From: Kwoniella bestiolae CBS 10118
Taxonomy: Eukaryota > Basidiomycota > Tremellomycetes > Tremellales > Cryptococcaceae
Direction of reading: 5' to 3'
NCBI RefSeq assembly: GCF_000512585.2
Contig: NC_089245.1
Coordinates: forward strand, 558,001-622,000
DNA: 64,000 nt
Shown one piece after another: positions 23,005 to 34,399 of this stretch. The position numbers and the translations under genes were made by a program. The notes under the pieces were generated by a model. The model was not told the DNA's origin, did not search any database, and saw only the letters and a program-made list of their open reading frames with translations. The first letter of the stretch is position 1, and the number at the start of each line of letters is the position of its first letter.

Positions 23005-25268
23005 TTATGAAGGACGTTAGGTGGATAATGAGTGTTGATTGGCACAAGGAGAGTGGGAGAGTTGAGCAAGATGAGTCGGATGTAAGTTGTTTCTTTATAT
23101 GCTATGAAGACTTCCCTCAACTTGCGCAGACTCAGCATCGCTATAAAGACGACCCTTTCTCTTCATAAGATGTAGAAAGGAGGTCTACTTCAAGCGTTTG
23201 AGGCGAAGCAAGGAAGGAGACTATTCTGTTCCAGTGTGTATCGGTTGACCAGTATGTCTCTTTTGAAGATCCGTGAGAAAACATTTCCGCCTGCCTCCTT
23301 GAAGTATGATCTTCTTGCTTCTCAATCTAGTCAGGCTTTTGCGTTTCATCTTCTCCGTGTACATCGGATGTCTCACGCGCTCAAAGAAGCAAATTTGCTA
23401 TTGTCATCTCAGCTGTTGGCAAGAAGAGTGATCTATCTGATTTGGCGACACAGACGCGTTTTCCCAGACCTTATGGGAGATCAGGCAGCAGTATCCATGC
23501 AGAAGCTTCGGAACCTTTCAAGTTTTCCGTCCTTAGCTGGCTTCGGGGGAACAGCCAATGTTACAGCTCTGTCAGATTTCAAAGCAGAAGCCCACTTTGA
23601 CGTCACGAAGAACTATACTTTCTGACACTTCGATTCGAGAACGCCTCTCGACTCTCCCTCCACCTTGGACATAGCGAAATTTCATCAATTCAATGAAAAA
23701 GGTTGGCACGCTAGTCTCACATTTAGTGGTCCAGACTCTGCAAACGACATGACCAGTGAGACCACCATACAGATCACAATAATCTGTATGATCGTTGGGG
23801 ATTGGGTGCAGGAAATTGTCAAGCCGGGGTTTTTTTTTAACTTAATTTCCTTCTCAAGTGATGCTTTACCATCCAGTCACACTGTAGCACCCATTGAATG
23901 AGTACCGGCAGTGTATAAAAACGATTGTTGCGTCGAGAGGGTGGTACCAAAGGTGTTTTCGACCCGACTGCAGTGCCCGCTTGTGGCACCAATTAATCAG
24001 CGACTCGAAGGAATACCTGAATCCTAAAGGTGGAGTGCGAGTTGCAGGTAGAGTATTAGATTATGATCCCTCCTCAGGCTTCTAATCTAGATGTGATAGC
24101 GCCATCATCAACAGCCTCATCATGACCATGAAGGATCAGAGCTTTGTACGAGAACGGGTATTGTACTTCCGCGGACGTCCTGTCCACAACTGGGAGGCAA
24201 AATGCAGACTGGGAAAGCTTGCTCTGAAAAGTCATCCCACAGACCTCCTGAGTTAGGAAGGAAAGGTCACCGAATATGCGCTTGCGAAACATGCCACTTG
24301 GAATCCACGCTCATCTCAGAAGCAAGCCAGCTCCCCCAAGTAAGGTCGAGCGTCCAGCGAACATACACACATTTCAGGGATCGGGGTTTAGTTGCCTCAT
24401 CCTCACCAAGAACCTATGTGTAGGATCCTAATGGGGGACAAACCTTTTTCTTCGCCGTTTCGACATTCATCTCAATATAAAGAGCGGCTGTCGGATTGGT
24501 CTTCCTCTTTCACTTTATCGCGAACTCGTATCTCACGCTACATGCCCCTTCTCAAGAGCTGCCTGTGAATAAGCCCGCCTGTCCCTTGTTGTCCTGTCGC
24601 TAGATAGGCCTCAATTCTTCACACCGATCTAGATCTTTGCACATCCCTTCACAGCCCATGTCATATCAAGACGTTTGGGGGAGAAATATCGCTGTTTCAG
24701 ACAAAGCGTAATCGAAGAATCCGTCTTTCGAGGTCATATTGCTCGGTCAGATCTCTGAAGTTCTGTCACTGTTCGTCAGAGGGTCTCCGTTTGGCTTCTT
24801 TTCTGGAGTCTCTTGCATCCCATCAGGTCTGGACTCTGTCCTGGAGTATGTGGGACATTGATATGATGTCAGACACATTGCCTTCTCACTCCTTCGGTGG
24901 AAGATGCACGTCGACAATTTTAGCACAAGTGAGTATGTTGATACTATAAATCCATATCGCTTGCTTTGCTGATGCGATGGATAGTTGACTGAACAGAATG
25001 TACTGATTCTAAAAACCGCCATCGATATCTTCAGACTAGGACATAAAGATCTCACCCGAAAATTTACAAGCTATCAGTAGTGCAGTTGCTGTCTGCTCTG
25101 AAGTCTCAGTTGCGGTTTAGCATTCTTCACATGATGCATCGTCTGCACGTAACGTATTGCAAATTGAATCGTAAGACGATGATAGGACAAACGACGCAGC
25201 TACTCAAGATTCTGCCCCTACGACCAAGAGGGAAGACTAGGAGTTGGCTCCTGTCGAGTTTCTCCATT
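23005..25268. other. gene-poor accessory stretch
   Basis: 2.3 kb without a supportable gene. Open frames of up to 129 codons exist on the plus strand (for example 23236-23625), but they lack splice support, family features and repeats. It may hold decayed copies of the local small-gene family or noncoding transcripts. No transposon ends were seen. Confidence 0.4.
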
Positions 25269-25672
25269 TCAGCTGGTTCCTGTTGATCGTGGGGACTGAC
25301 TCTCTTCGCTACAGATCGACTTTGTGGGACTGTGCGTGCATGACGCCTTGAATGAGTCACCGTGGCTCCCGGTTAACATCGTATAGACGTGTGGTCGCCG
25401 AGAGGCGGCCCTAGTATGATACAGGCGCGACAAGAGATCAGCTCATTAAAGTTCTCCTGAAGGCAAGATAGGTCAGCTTACATATCGGCGGTGCATGCTT
25501 CGCAATTGCATCTCTTAGAAGTCGTACTTATGTCGTGGCCTTTGACCTCGTTGACGATGAATGCCGTCAAGCTAGGGTCGGGGTCATCGCAGACCGAAGC
25601 CGACATGAGAGTGTGTGCACATATACCGCATTGTATATCGGTGTTGACAGACGGATGAAATCGTACAGGCAT
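25269..25672 (-). CDS. small CxxCxH / CxCxxC orphan protein, copy 2 (about 110 aa)
   Basis: Exon 1 (25672-25482) encodes C15, C18, H20, L22 in QCGICAHTL, S26, D30, P31, then RCNCEAC (C-x-C-x2-C) followed by three codons (TAD) and a phase-2 GTAAGC donor. These features are at the same positions as in the genes at 22655 and 34400. Exon 2 is modelled at 25410-25269, with an intron of 71 nt containing CTGAT and ending CTAG. It gives AASRRPHVYTMLTGSHGDSF and a Ser/Thr-rich tail. A shorter intron ending CTTCAG (25 nt) would be too short. Exon 2 is less certain than exon 1. The function is unknown. Confidence 0.55.
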
Positions 25673-26538
25673 GTCTGTGGTTTATCAGTGGTAAGACGAG
25701 GAGATCGAGGTATGAGTACAGAGATAGGATGTCCCTCATTTCCAAAATTCGGGTCACAGTTTTATAACTTTAAGCGTACTCTCGGGTTTATGCGCTGTGG
25801 TAATGTTCCCACTCCCCCATCCTTTATCGAAAGAAAGGGAGAGCTGAAACTACGCAGTAGCCCTCCTGGGATCGATGACTTAGAAGCAGAAGTTGTAGTC
25901 TGGCCAGAACTTCGCATGAGCGCGACCGGTCTAGATCTCTGACGTACAGTAACGCCAAAGTCGTAGAAGCTGAGACGAACGTCATTGAGAGGCTAAGCCT
26001 ACCCGAGCCGCAGGCGTTTCCTTCCTATCTCACCTGTTAGGCGAAAGTCGACTTTACGAGCATTGGAAGTAGATAGCCCTTCCTTTCGGCAACGGGGACG
26101 TCTAGACTCTAGAAACAGTTTCAAGGAACAGTCACAGGCGAAGAACACCTGAAATTCTCATCTATGTGCCAGATCAGACCTAGCCCCCCTTTGCATCCTT
26201 CGCGAGGTCTGGATCTTCAAGAATCAGATGTTTCACCTGAGCCTTCCTATTCGAGCTCGTAATAATTCCAAATAACGATATAATATCTTGGGATCCGTTT
26301 CGAATGATGGGCGATGATTTGCAGGAGTTGTAATCTCCTTTGATGTTCGTCCTGTGCCCCTCCACCAGGTTGGGCTTAGCATAGGAATATGCGCTCATTC
26401 TTGCGCTATCCTTTCAGATGTGAGCACATCGATAGTAGCGGTAGTACAAAGATCAGTATTGGCTTAATCTTCATAATGTAGCATGCATGTGGTTGGTGAT
26501 GTATACCAGGTATGGCGTCCTTCGTGGATTATCGCTTC
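25673..26538. other. intergenic, accessory region
   Basis: About 870 bp. No coding signal was supported on either strand. Confidence 0.4.
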
Positions 26539-27558
26539 TCAGTGCCTGAGCACTATGACTCCATCCGTTTGTGCTTCTGCTAAACCTTTCATAATCGTGC
26601 TCGCCAATACTCCAGCATCGGTTTTGTGCATATCATGCGTGGCACCTTGGACCCAGCCAAATTTGACGTAAGGGTACTCATCCTCGAGTCTTTGGGCATT
26701 CTCGGGAGGATAGACAGTCTTGACTGAAGGATCAGCAGCAAGGATAATGATTTCGGTGTCGGTGGACGAGGACTGGGAGGGAAGGAGGTTTGAATGACTG
26801 AATTCGCCTTTTACCATGGCCTGTTAAATATCTCAGCTCAGCCCTAGAACTTCGCCCAATGTATTGTGGACAACCAAGAAACTTTGAGAGCTTTGTTGAG
26901 GGCAGTACTCACATCGCTCAGTTGTACGATAACCTCTGGATCTATCAAACTCAAGCTTAATCTCCTCAGCACCGCCTCCGCTCTGATCCAAGAAGGGTTG
27001 GCTTTGAGGATACTCTCTTCGGTAGGTATATCCTTGGTGAAGTTGATCATACCATCCAAAGCCTCTTTGGTAAAAGGTGGATAGTCCAAAATAGGTTCAG
27101 CTAGAACAAGTCGTTTGGGTTTCTGATCTTCCGGAAGTGCAGAAAATAGGGATGCGGCGAACGATGATCCGAATGATACGCCTGCAATCACCTCATATGG
27201 GACATCTTGATTACTGAGATGGTCAGCTAGATGCTTGGTGACGGTTTGCACGTCATAAGGTCGAGAGTGCGGTGCCCAACCATGACCTAGGAGATCAGGT
27301 GCGTCGACTCGCTACGGCCTTGTGTCAGTCTGGCGAGATACCGTACAGGGCACCTGGATACTCACATAACCTGGGAATGATCAGCGTCTGGCACATGGAC
27401 TGGTAAAAGCGATACATATGCGACTTACCTTGGGCAACCAGTATCTCAGCTACTTTGAACCATACTGCTCCGGTCCCCATCAATCCGTGTAGCAATAGAG
27501 CCCGTTTCTGTGACGAGGGGTTCCCCCAAGTTTGATTGCTGAAGTCGAGATTGGGCAT
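26539..27558 (-). CDS. alpha/beta hydrolase with a 5-nt micro-exon
   Basis: Alpha/beta-fold hydrolase of about 270 residues; the substrate is unknown. After MPNLDFSNQTWG come KRALLLHGLMGTGAVWFKVA (the HG oxyanion strand) and APDLLGHGW. The nucleophile elbow is GVSFGSS (G-x-S-x-G), with Ser as nucleophile. An acid may be in IIILAADPSVKTVYP, and the catalytic His is in GATHDMHKTD near the C terminus. Between CCCAAG and the next long exon two introns flank an exon of only five bases (GTTAT), giving the Gly-Tyr of QGYRVDAPDLLGHG. Both flanking introns have good GTAAGT/GTGAGT donors and CAG/TAG acceptors, and without it the frame breaks. It is the only recognisable enzyme in the 22-37 kb accessory region. 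Lipase, esterase or epoxide-hydrolase-like roles are all possible. Confidence 0.85.
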
Positions 27559-28165
27559 GGTATATGTCTGTGGTCAAATTATCGTGAGTGAGCTTAGAGT
27601 GGTGATGATATCAATAAGAGTGTATATGCATAGAACCGAGATGAGACAGCATGTAGGGGCATTAAACACTAGTCCGAAGTTGTAAGATGGCATCCAGTTA
27701 AGTTAGTTAGTTACATTACGGCGCCGGACCGGAACATCTTTGAACCGGTGATTGCGTCACGCCTTAAATCAATTCATCCTTGTTATCTACGTGACCAACG
27801 TCCTTGAGTGGCACACGGGGTTTCACTTTTGTTCTGCCACCCCCAGGTAGATGTGGTCACGAACAGAAGTGTAGAGGCATCTTTGGCAGGAGACCGTAAA
27901 GCCATGAGCCATGAGATCTGGTACAGAAGGAGAAAGAGATCTGACAGGAGAGGTCGAGTGGGTTTGATGGTACCTTTTCCGATATTGCACGTGGTTTCAT
28001 ACAACACATTATTGACTGAAACAAACAATGACATGCACAGCTCGTAGCCTTCTCCATCAGACATTCATCATAACGGATTCTCACTCTTCAACATTCGTCT
28101 CTTTCTCATATACCCCTGGCCAGCTATAGCCCCGGTCTCGACGACAAGTGTTGACGTCAACACTC
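27559..28165. promoter_or_regulatory. divergent promoter region
   Basis: About 600 bp between the divergent hydrolase and the Cys-tailed gene. No specific element was recognised, though a palindromic GTTGACGTCAAC sits 17 bp before the plus-strand start codon (about 28150-28161). Confidence 0.4.
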
Positions 28166-28779
28166 ATGTCACCTCCGTCCTCTCCACCAATTCCGCTTGT
28201 CCCTATCAACACGTCTAGTCAAGATACACCAAACAGTAATCCCACTAGACAAGTCGTCTCATCTCACTCTTCTACACATTCAAGTAGATCGTCCATCCTT
28301 CCCATACCAGGTGCATTCTCACCTACACCACGAGCTGCCACTCCAATCCCTCCTCAACGACCTTTAAGCCAACATTCTTCCAGTACAAATAGCAGCTTCC
28401 ACACTCCTCCACCTCTCGTCAGCTCACAGCCAACAGCGACACCTCCAATGGGTAAGCACTTACTCATCTTGATCTCGATGGGCTTCGACGTTACAGGTCG
28501 GCTTGAGCTGATGATTACCCCCTGTCCAGATCCAAAGCAGCCAATCTCCTCGATTGATCTATTTGGCCCGCCCCAAAAGCAAAAGAAACAAGGATGGTGC
28601 AGCATGAAGTGGGAAAGGTGTAAAGATAGATGTTCAGATTGTTGCTCTAACGTGAGTAGCTAGAATCATTCACATTCATCTGGACCTCAAAATTCGGTGA
28701 ACTGGGCTGATGCATACGCCGAATGCACAAAATTTAGTGCCAATGCGAAATCTCGTTCGGTGTCGGAATGGACTTTTAG
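28166..28779 (+). CDS. Ser/Pro-rich protein with a Cys-dense C terminus, hypothetical (149 aa)
   Basis: Three exons (28166-28451, 28530-28651, 28738-28779) with consistent phases. The third acceptor follows a CTGAT branch point. The first 95 residues are Ser/Thr/Pro-rich and disordered (MSPPSSPPIPLVPINTSSQD). The last 45 are very different: FGPPQKQKKQGWCSMKWERC, KDRCSDCCSN and, after the last intron, CQCEISFGVGMDF. That places eight Cys within about 25 residues. This could be a metal- or lipid-binding tail (palmitoylation of CC is possible) or a disulfide knot, but there is no signal peptide. I do not recognise the family. The last exon is inferred; without it the protein would lack the final CQC. 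Confidence 0.5.
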
Positions 28780-28950
28780 AGACGCCTCAGAAAGTCGGGC
28801 TATCGTCAATACCCCTCTTAGAGTACCGAGAAATGATCTCGCCTTGAATGAGTACAGAGATACTGTATACAGATCATGCATCACATACAGTAACCTTCTG
28901 GTTCCTGCCCTTCCTCATATTTGCGAAGCAGACTGTGGATTCCTGTATTG

Positions 28951-29592
28951 TTATCTACATGTCTTGTGCGTCGGCACGGAAGGTCGGATCAGAGATACTA
29001 TAGGGGCTGTGTCAGTATCAAGATCAACCGGAGAAGGGCTTTGAGCACGTTCACTATACCGAAAGGTCAGATACTGCTTGCCCCGCACTATCGGATTTCC
29101 CACTCACATGACAGGTATTTGAGAGTAAGGATTACTTGGCCAAAACGATGTCCCCCTGAATTGCAGGCCATTCTCCTCATTGTAAGTCAAGATACCATCG
29201 CATTCACCTCTTGGGTTATATGTATCATCACCTGTATAGATGATCGTACCGAAAGATTCTCCCGTATTGGCCAACTCGGCGGCCATCGCAAGAGCGTCAT
29301 CCGACGAGCTGTTCCCCCACCTGTCTGCTAGTCTCTCTTTCATCGCCTCGTGGGCTGGATCACTAGGAACGTAGACGCTTCCGGTTGGTTTTATCACTGG
29401 CTTCTGGTGGTTAACATGAACCCTTCCTTCTGGACCATTGTAGGAGGCGTCCGTCTCTTGAGAGCTGACGACAGTTTTCTCGGAGTTGGCGTGAACCCTT
29501 CCTGCTGGGACTTCGTGGTAAACTTTCGTGTCTTGAGCGTCTGGGGTCGTAGAGCTGGCCCCTGCGGAACTGTGGTAAAAATGTATGGGCAT
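28951..29592 (-). CDS. hypothetical GRVHxN-repeat protein (195 aa)
   Basis: Two exons (29592-29108 and 29053-28951) with a 54 nt, phase-2 intron. The N-terminal half has a near-repeat, PAGRVHANSEKTVV and PEGRVHVNHQKPVI, and a third weaker copy, PTGSVYVPSD. The C-terminal half looks folded: ALAMAAELANTGESFGTIIY, then TGDDTYNPRGECDGILTYNE. The 103 nt second exon starts ERAQSPSPVDLD and ends HKTCR. I do not recognise the family. It is the first of a run of minus-strand two-exon genes with phase-2 introns, and its second exon has the same length (103 nt) and the same first residues (ER) as that of the 30217 gene. Confidence 0.5.
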
Positions 29593-30216
29593 CTTGTTTA
29601 CGAGTGCATGAGTCAGCGCAACAGTGGCTCATGGTCAGTTCGCATGTTCCTAGGCTCTTTCAAGCACTCACCCTGTTGATTGATAGTCGACCAGTAAAAA
29701 GGGAAATTGGATGATGGCAGTGTGGATTTGGAAGCACCATTTCAAGGACAAGACGCATCAAGCCAGTTCTTGTATATTCATCATCCAAGCAGGCCGAATG
29801 GTCACTCCTTGATTTCGACAGAACCACAAGATAACGGTGCATCCTTTGAGATCAATGAGCGTTTCGCCACTGAGGCAGCTTCTCACTGCTGTCGCATACT
29901 GCCATCCTTTCTCCGCCGATGACAAAGCAGATAGACCATATAGCTTAGGCTTACGGTCTGAAGTGCTGGTGATCGAGATACGTCAGTGCTTTCGGATAAT
30001 GGATTTGGTAGGACAGAGAGGGAAGAGTGCTCGGTCTGTAAGGTCCACATTACCACTATGCAGATCCTCTTTCCTGTTCCTTAGGCAATGCATGCAGTCA
30101 TAGGTCACACTCGACCATCACTGGGGGAAGAATTGCAAAAGATCATACCTAAGCAGTATGTATTGTCCCAACCAGAAAAAGAACACTATAGACTCATTAT
30201 GGAACAGCCTTCACCC
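29593..30216. other. intergenic, accessory region
   Basis: About 620 bp. No supported gene or repeat. Confidence 0.4.
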
Positions 30217-30704
30217 TCACCATAGAATCTTGTTCCCGCAATTCCTGCTGGTATGGGTCTGAACACCGGAAGTTGACTTAGAATCGCCATAGTAGGTGAC
30301 AGCCCATGTGGATCTTTCTCTGAAGGAAGGGGTTAGCCTTGTGACCTTTCGAGGTATGAACATGACGGTTGTCCGACTCACTTCAGTTGGAGAGGGGTGC
30401 AGCACCAATCTTGACAAGAGAATTGTACCTCGATGGTAGGTTCGGATGGATCACCAGTGCTGCTGCACTTGTCGACTTTGAAAGGATGCTCGGTGCGGAA
30501 CTCGTCATCGGGTGATACCCAGACAATTGACATCTCACCAACATGTTCGCCTCCATCTGTTGTCAATTTGAAAGGCGTGGTTCCTTTAGGCATCTTTGAC
30601 GTTACTTTCAAGCCACTAAGCTCGGTGAGAGGATATGAGATCGGTATTTTGGAGTAGATAGAATGGGAGAATAGGGAATTCGATGATGGAACGTTTGATA
30701 TCAT
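30217..30704 (-). CDS. small orphan protein, CSxTGDP / CxxxCC type (141 aa)
   Basis: Exons 30704-30382 and 30319-30217 flank a 62 nt phase-2 intron (GTGAGT...TTCAG). Seen: a predicted beta-rich middle (VGEMSIVWVSPDDEFRTEHP), KVDKCSSTGDPSEP, then FSCQDWCC (C-x3-C-C) followed by exactly five codons and the intron. Exon 2 encodes ERSTWAVTYYGDSKST and ends NCGNKILW. The Cys block plus five codons and phase-2 intron recur in the genes at 32360 and 35974. CSSTGDP matches CSRSGNP in the neighbour at 31240. No known domain was recognised. An internal Met (MPKGTTPFKLTT) could be an alternative start. Confidence 0.5.
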
Positions 30705-31239
30705 AGCTAAGTCAAGAGAGACAGATCTTGATATATACCTGGTATTGACGGCAATCCCGCAAACCGGACACTGCTATCGAGATTTCCTCAGAAGGAAGCG
30801 GGACAAAGGGTTTTCGTTCTCTTTTGTCGACAGGAGACATGTATGACTTCTCATAAGGACGTCATTGTCCGAGAGGTGGATGTAAGCGGAATATGATGTC
30901 AGTCTTCAGTCCAACATCATCTCACTTGACTGCTTCTCATACGCGACAACCAAGTAAGAGCTTGATCTGTTATCTTCTTTCTCCGGCCAATAGAAACGGA
31001 AAAGAAGACTGAAAGTGGCACTTCAGACGGCTAATGGAAGTCCAGGGTCATTTTCTGAATTGGCGGCAAGGTCTGTCCGACTCATGAATCGTATCAAGGC
31101 AGACGGTTATGTCACATCGCTAGTCAGAAGCATAGGAATCACGGTACATCTCAAGATACAGCAAAGGTAGTGTGTCTGATTAACATACAGAATTGCTCGC
31201 CCGGTGGTGATGTTCTTCCAACATCTAAGAAACAGCGAC
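30705..31239. other. intergenic, accessory region
   Basis: About 530 bp between two related minus-strand genes. No gene was supported. Confidence 0.4.
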
Positions 31240-31850
31240 TCAGAGCGCAGAAATGGACTTGACAAATACTCCTGTTCCTTCGACTGTATGTTCCGTGTGA
31301 CATCCATCTGCCTTATGAATTTGATCGAGTCTCTGACGTTCTCCAGATCTGTGACATATGTCCATTGGGACTTTGAGCTGCGAGCGCACAAAGGACGAAC
31401 AGCACAAAGTTGAAGGCGGGACATCAGCGGCTGGCGTTCGGATTGTAGAGATAAGGCGATCAGAGATGAAATGAATAAGGGGTGACATAGGTGCGGTCCT
31501 GAGCGATAATACTCACTCCGGATTGGATAACCCCGAACAATATTCGTTCTCGCAGTAAATCATGCCCATATATGCGAGCCCTCCATTCCCCAAGACGGGG
31601 AGCCAGCCTCAGAATACTTGGACGAGTCGAGCGCCCTTCTTCTGAGTAGACCTTGCGTGAAGGACAAACCACCTTCCAGTTCGAGATCGCATCGGAACTC
31701 CGTATTAGGATTGCCAGAACGACTGCACTCCTTCTGGGCGAGCAGCTTACCCATAAACTCAATAGGGGTTTCTTGGCCCGGAGCGGCTTGGTATGTGGCG
31801 GTAATTAATCCGTTTGTGGAAGGTTGAGAAGGGTTGCTGATGTTTGGCAT
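31240..31850 (-). CDS. diverged relative of the 30217 gene (structure uncertain)
   Basis: Starts MPNISNPSQPSTNGLITA and carries AQKECSRSGNPNTEFRCDLE, which aligns with CSSTGDP and the following strand of the 30217 gene 0.9 kb away. The C-x3-C-C block is absent. Two structures fit: read-through to a stop at 31560, or use of a GGTAAGC donor at about 31745 with later exons carrying RLGEWRARIYGHDLLRERIL and LKVPMDICHRSGERQRL and ending at 31240. It may be a decaying duplicate. Confidence 0.3.
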
Positions 31851-32359
31851 ATTCACCAGATAATAAGGTCAAGGCTTGCTGGAAAGGAAGCAAATGTCAT
31901 GTAGTCTCCGTGAGGGGTGAATTGGTTTGAAAAGCTCGAACCGGATATAGAGAGAGAGAAGTAGGATGACTATCAAGAGGCGTCCTACTTATAGTGATAG
32001 AACCTCCTCGTTCGGGTCGACTCAAAGCTCAAGGTAAGTCTTCTCTGCTCATGCTTTGAAAGGAGGTCCAGGAGATTTGGATCAGAGGGATGTGTAAGTG
32101 TTACAAATTTGGAATGATCAAAGGAGCAGACTTCCAAAGGAAAAGTTATGCTGATCGTGCCCTCGTAATGGTGATGACACCATCAAAGGGTGTCATAACA
32201 TGGGTGATGTCATATCATGCCCGTCTTAGGGCGAGGCCAGAGCAATTACATCACTGAAGAGATTGTCTCTTCTGTACGTATCCGAGTACACCTAAATTCC
32301 CCCAGGAGCGTCAAATCGCCCCCGGGAAGAACAAAGGGCTTGAGTGCGCTACCAATCAT
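31851..32359. other. intergenic, accessory region
   Basis: About 510 bp. Nothing was recognised. Confidence 0.4.
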
Positions 32360-32912
32360 TCACCATAGCAGGATGAAGGGTTTCCCCTCAGCATCCGTCA
32401 GAAGCATCCCGGAACTTCTACCGCTGTTGCTATCGGCACCAGCAAATTTGTAGTCTCTCGTAGTGTGCGAGGATCTGTTGCTGGATTTCGCGAAGCTTGA
32501 GCGAAGCTCTTCGTCGTATTCTAGCAATCTACTCATTCATTGTCAGCCCAAAAAACAAGCAGAATACAGTATAGGTATACACTCTGACTCACAGATCATT
32601 CATCGTCGCACAATCCTGGCAACCTTCCCAACATCTGATATCATTATGTGCCAGATACTTTGAGCGCGGATGCACGTATCTGTCGCGTTCCACCTCGTTT
32701 AAATACTCTACGTTGCAGTCCAGTGGCGTTGCACCACGAATGGCCATTTGGGAAAGGTATCGCTCGGATAGCGATTGAGATTGCGTAGTGAGGCTGCCTT
32801 TGGTATTGACTCCACCAAGCGGAGAGACTGATGGAAGGACTTCGCCGACGCCTGTTGAGGTTTCATTGGCGGCATCGTCATCATCTGTTCGGGTGTCGTT
32901 TAGGTCGGACAT
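32360..32912 (-). CDS. small orphan protein, CxxxCxxC type (162 aa)
   Basis: Exons 32912-32593 and 32528-32360 with a 64 nt phase-2 intron (GTGAGT...GTAG). The N terminus is acidic and disordered (MSDLNDTRTDDDDAANETST). After LDCNVEYLNEVERDRYVHPR comes RCWEGCQDC, then five codons (ATMND) and the intron, the same spacing as in the 30217 gene. Exon 2 encodes LLEYDEELRSSFAKSSNRSS and ends DAEGKPFILLW, similar to the NKILW end of the 30217 gene. No known domain was recognised. Codon phase and splice sites make it likely real; the function is unknown. Confidence 0.55.
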
Positions 32913-33236
32913 TATCGGATTGTGGTTGTAAATCGATAGGCTATCAACTTGGATGTTGGGTTGATGAGATGCTTAATCCAGATGTCAATGGTTCAACCAA
33001 CTGTTGTGGCAAGGGAGCTTGACTCGATGTCAGGAGCCTATTTATATCTCCGTCTTGGGGCCTCTCAAGGATCTCATCCCGACGACACCGGTACTCCAGC
33101 AGGTCTTCCGGCCCGGGCTGGAGCTACCACACAGTTTGTGGCCATCGTTTTTGTCAAAGGTATCATCTCCTCAACTTTGGTCTTCGGAATCCCGACCCCA
33201 ATAGGGGAGATTTCCGACACGGTCGGGTTCTGGACT

Positions 33237-33598
33237 TCAAGACTGGTGAACCAGCATCTGTACAGTATGTTCCGCCTTGTCAGAGCTGGAGGATAGTTTG
33301 CACATTGTCTCCAAGGAGAGTTCAGAGTATAGACAAACGGATTCTGGGCCCAGATCCAACACCATGGATAGCGATACACAGGGCGAGATGTGCACCTTCG
33401 ATCTCAACGAGCTAGGACTGGACCAGCGCTGGAACCATTTGTCGCCCAAGAGAAGACGATAGCAAGTGAGGTGACGAGCTGCTGAGTCTGAAATGAGGAG
33501 AATCCTGTCGCGCCCGACCTGGACGTCACCTTACCTTTGTTACTGTACAAAATGAGTTCACGGTCTAGTCGAGCCTGGATGGTCCTGAGCAGCTTCAT
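33237..33598 (-). CDS. hypothetical small protein (104 aa), model uncertain
   Basis: Exons 33598-33535 (MKLLRTIQARLDRELILYSN) and 33487-33237 with a 47 nt intron (GTAAGG...TTCAG), phase 1. Exon 2 encodes HLTCYRLLLGDKWFQRWSSP and ends VQMLVHQS. Frames on the opposite strand here also look coding (ending DLNELGLDQRWNHLSPKRRR at 33462), so the coding strand is not settled. Confidence 0.3.
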
Positions 33599-34399
33599 GA
33601 TCCGGGCAGGAGAAAGTGTCCATCTCTGAATGCAGAATTATCTGGTGTAATGTATCTGCAACACTGGCCTCGACCTCTGCTGTAAGGTCTCACAAGAACC
33701 CAATGACCTTGTTTAATCCATTATTCCAATACTATACCGCGACATTGTCGAATATGCCAGCATAGGGTCTTCACCTGCTTCAAGGATGTCAGATCAGATG
33801 ATGACTAAGATTTCTGGTCAGGGTGCCACTTCCCGCCTCACTCGTCTTCGCTCTGCACAGACCACCCTCTAGGACATATACATCATTCTGACTGCTGAGA
33901 TGATCTCTCAATCACCTCTCGTTTATCAAGCTCTAAGAACGATGTCTTATGGTTGTTTCATTTCTTTGCCTTCCCCACTATCTCCGCCTTACTCCCCTGC
34001 TTCGGGTTTTCTGAGAGATTTATTCCATTCCACGAGGGTTATCTCAGGTGGTAATCCCGTTTGTACTGTATGTATCCCCGTTATTCGAAGGTATAAATAG
34101 TTGTGGGTATTTGAAGAACTCGATCTACAGTAAGGTGATATATGACACCGTACATAAGATGAGTGTATACTGTTCCCCGCACAAGGTAGGGGGATGGTAT
34201 TAGTGCTTGCATCGTCTCAAACGAGCCGACCCGTCAGCATTTCCCCCGCTAGCTACAGGATGCTGACCGCTTGTCAGGACCCAAATTTCCACACAGTGGT
34301 GCTTCTACAGCTGGAATATATGCATTAACAGGCATTCATATCGTATCGAGAATGAAGTGGAACCGCGATATCAAAATGTCAAGATCTGCGATCATCGCC
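33599..34399. other. intergenic, accessory region
   Basis: About 800 bp. No supported gene. Confidence 0.4.

Noticed and set aside
23236..24085. Consecutive plus-strand frames at 23.2-24.1 kb as one spliced gene
   Set aside because: I could not find donor/acceptor pairs that join them in frame, and the composition is not clearly coding.
25535..25942. 135-codon plus-strand frame at 25.5-25.9 kb
   Set aside because: It is antisense to exon 1 of a small Cys-motif gene that has cross-copy positional conservation.
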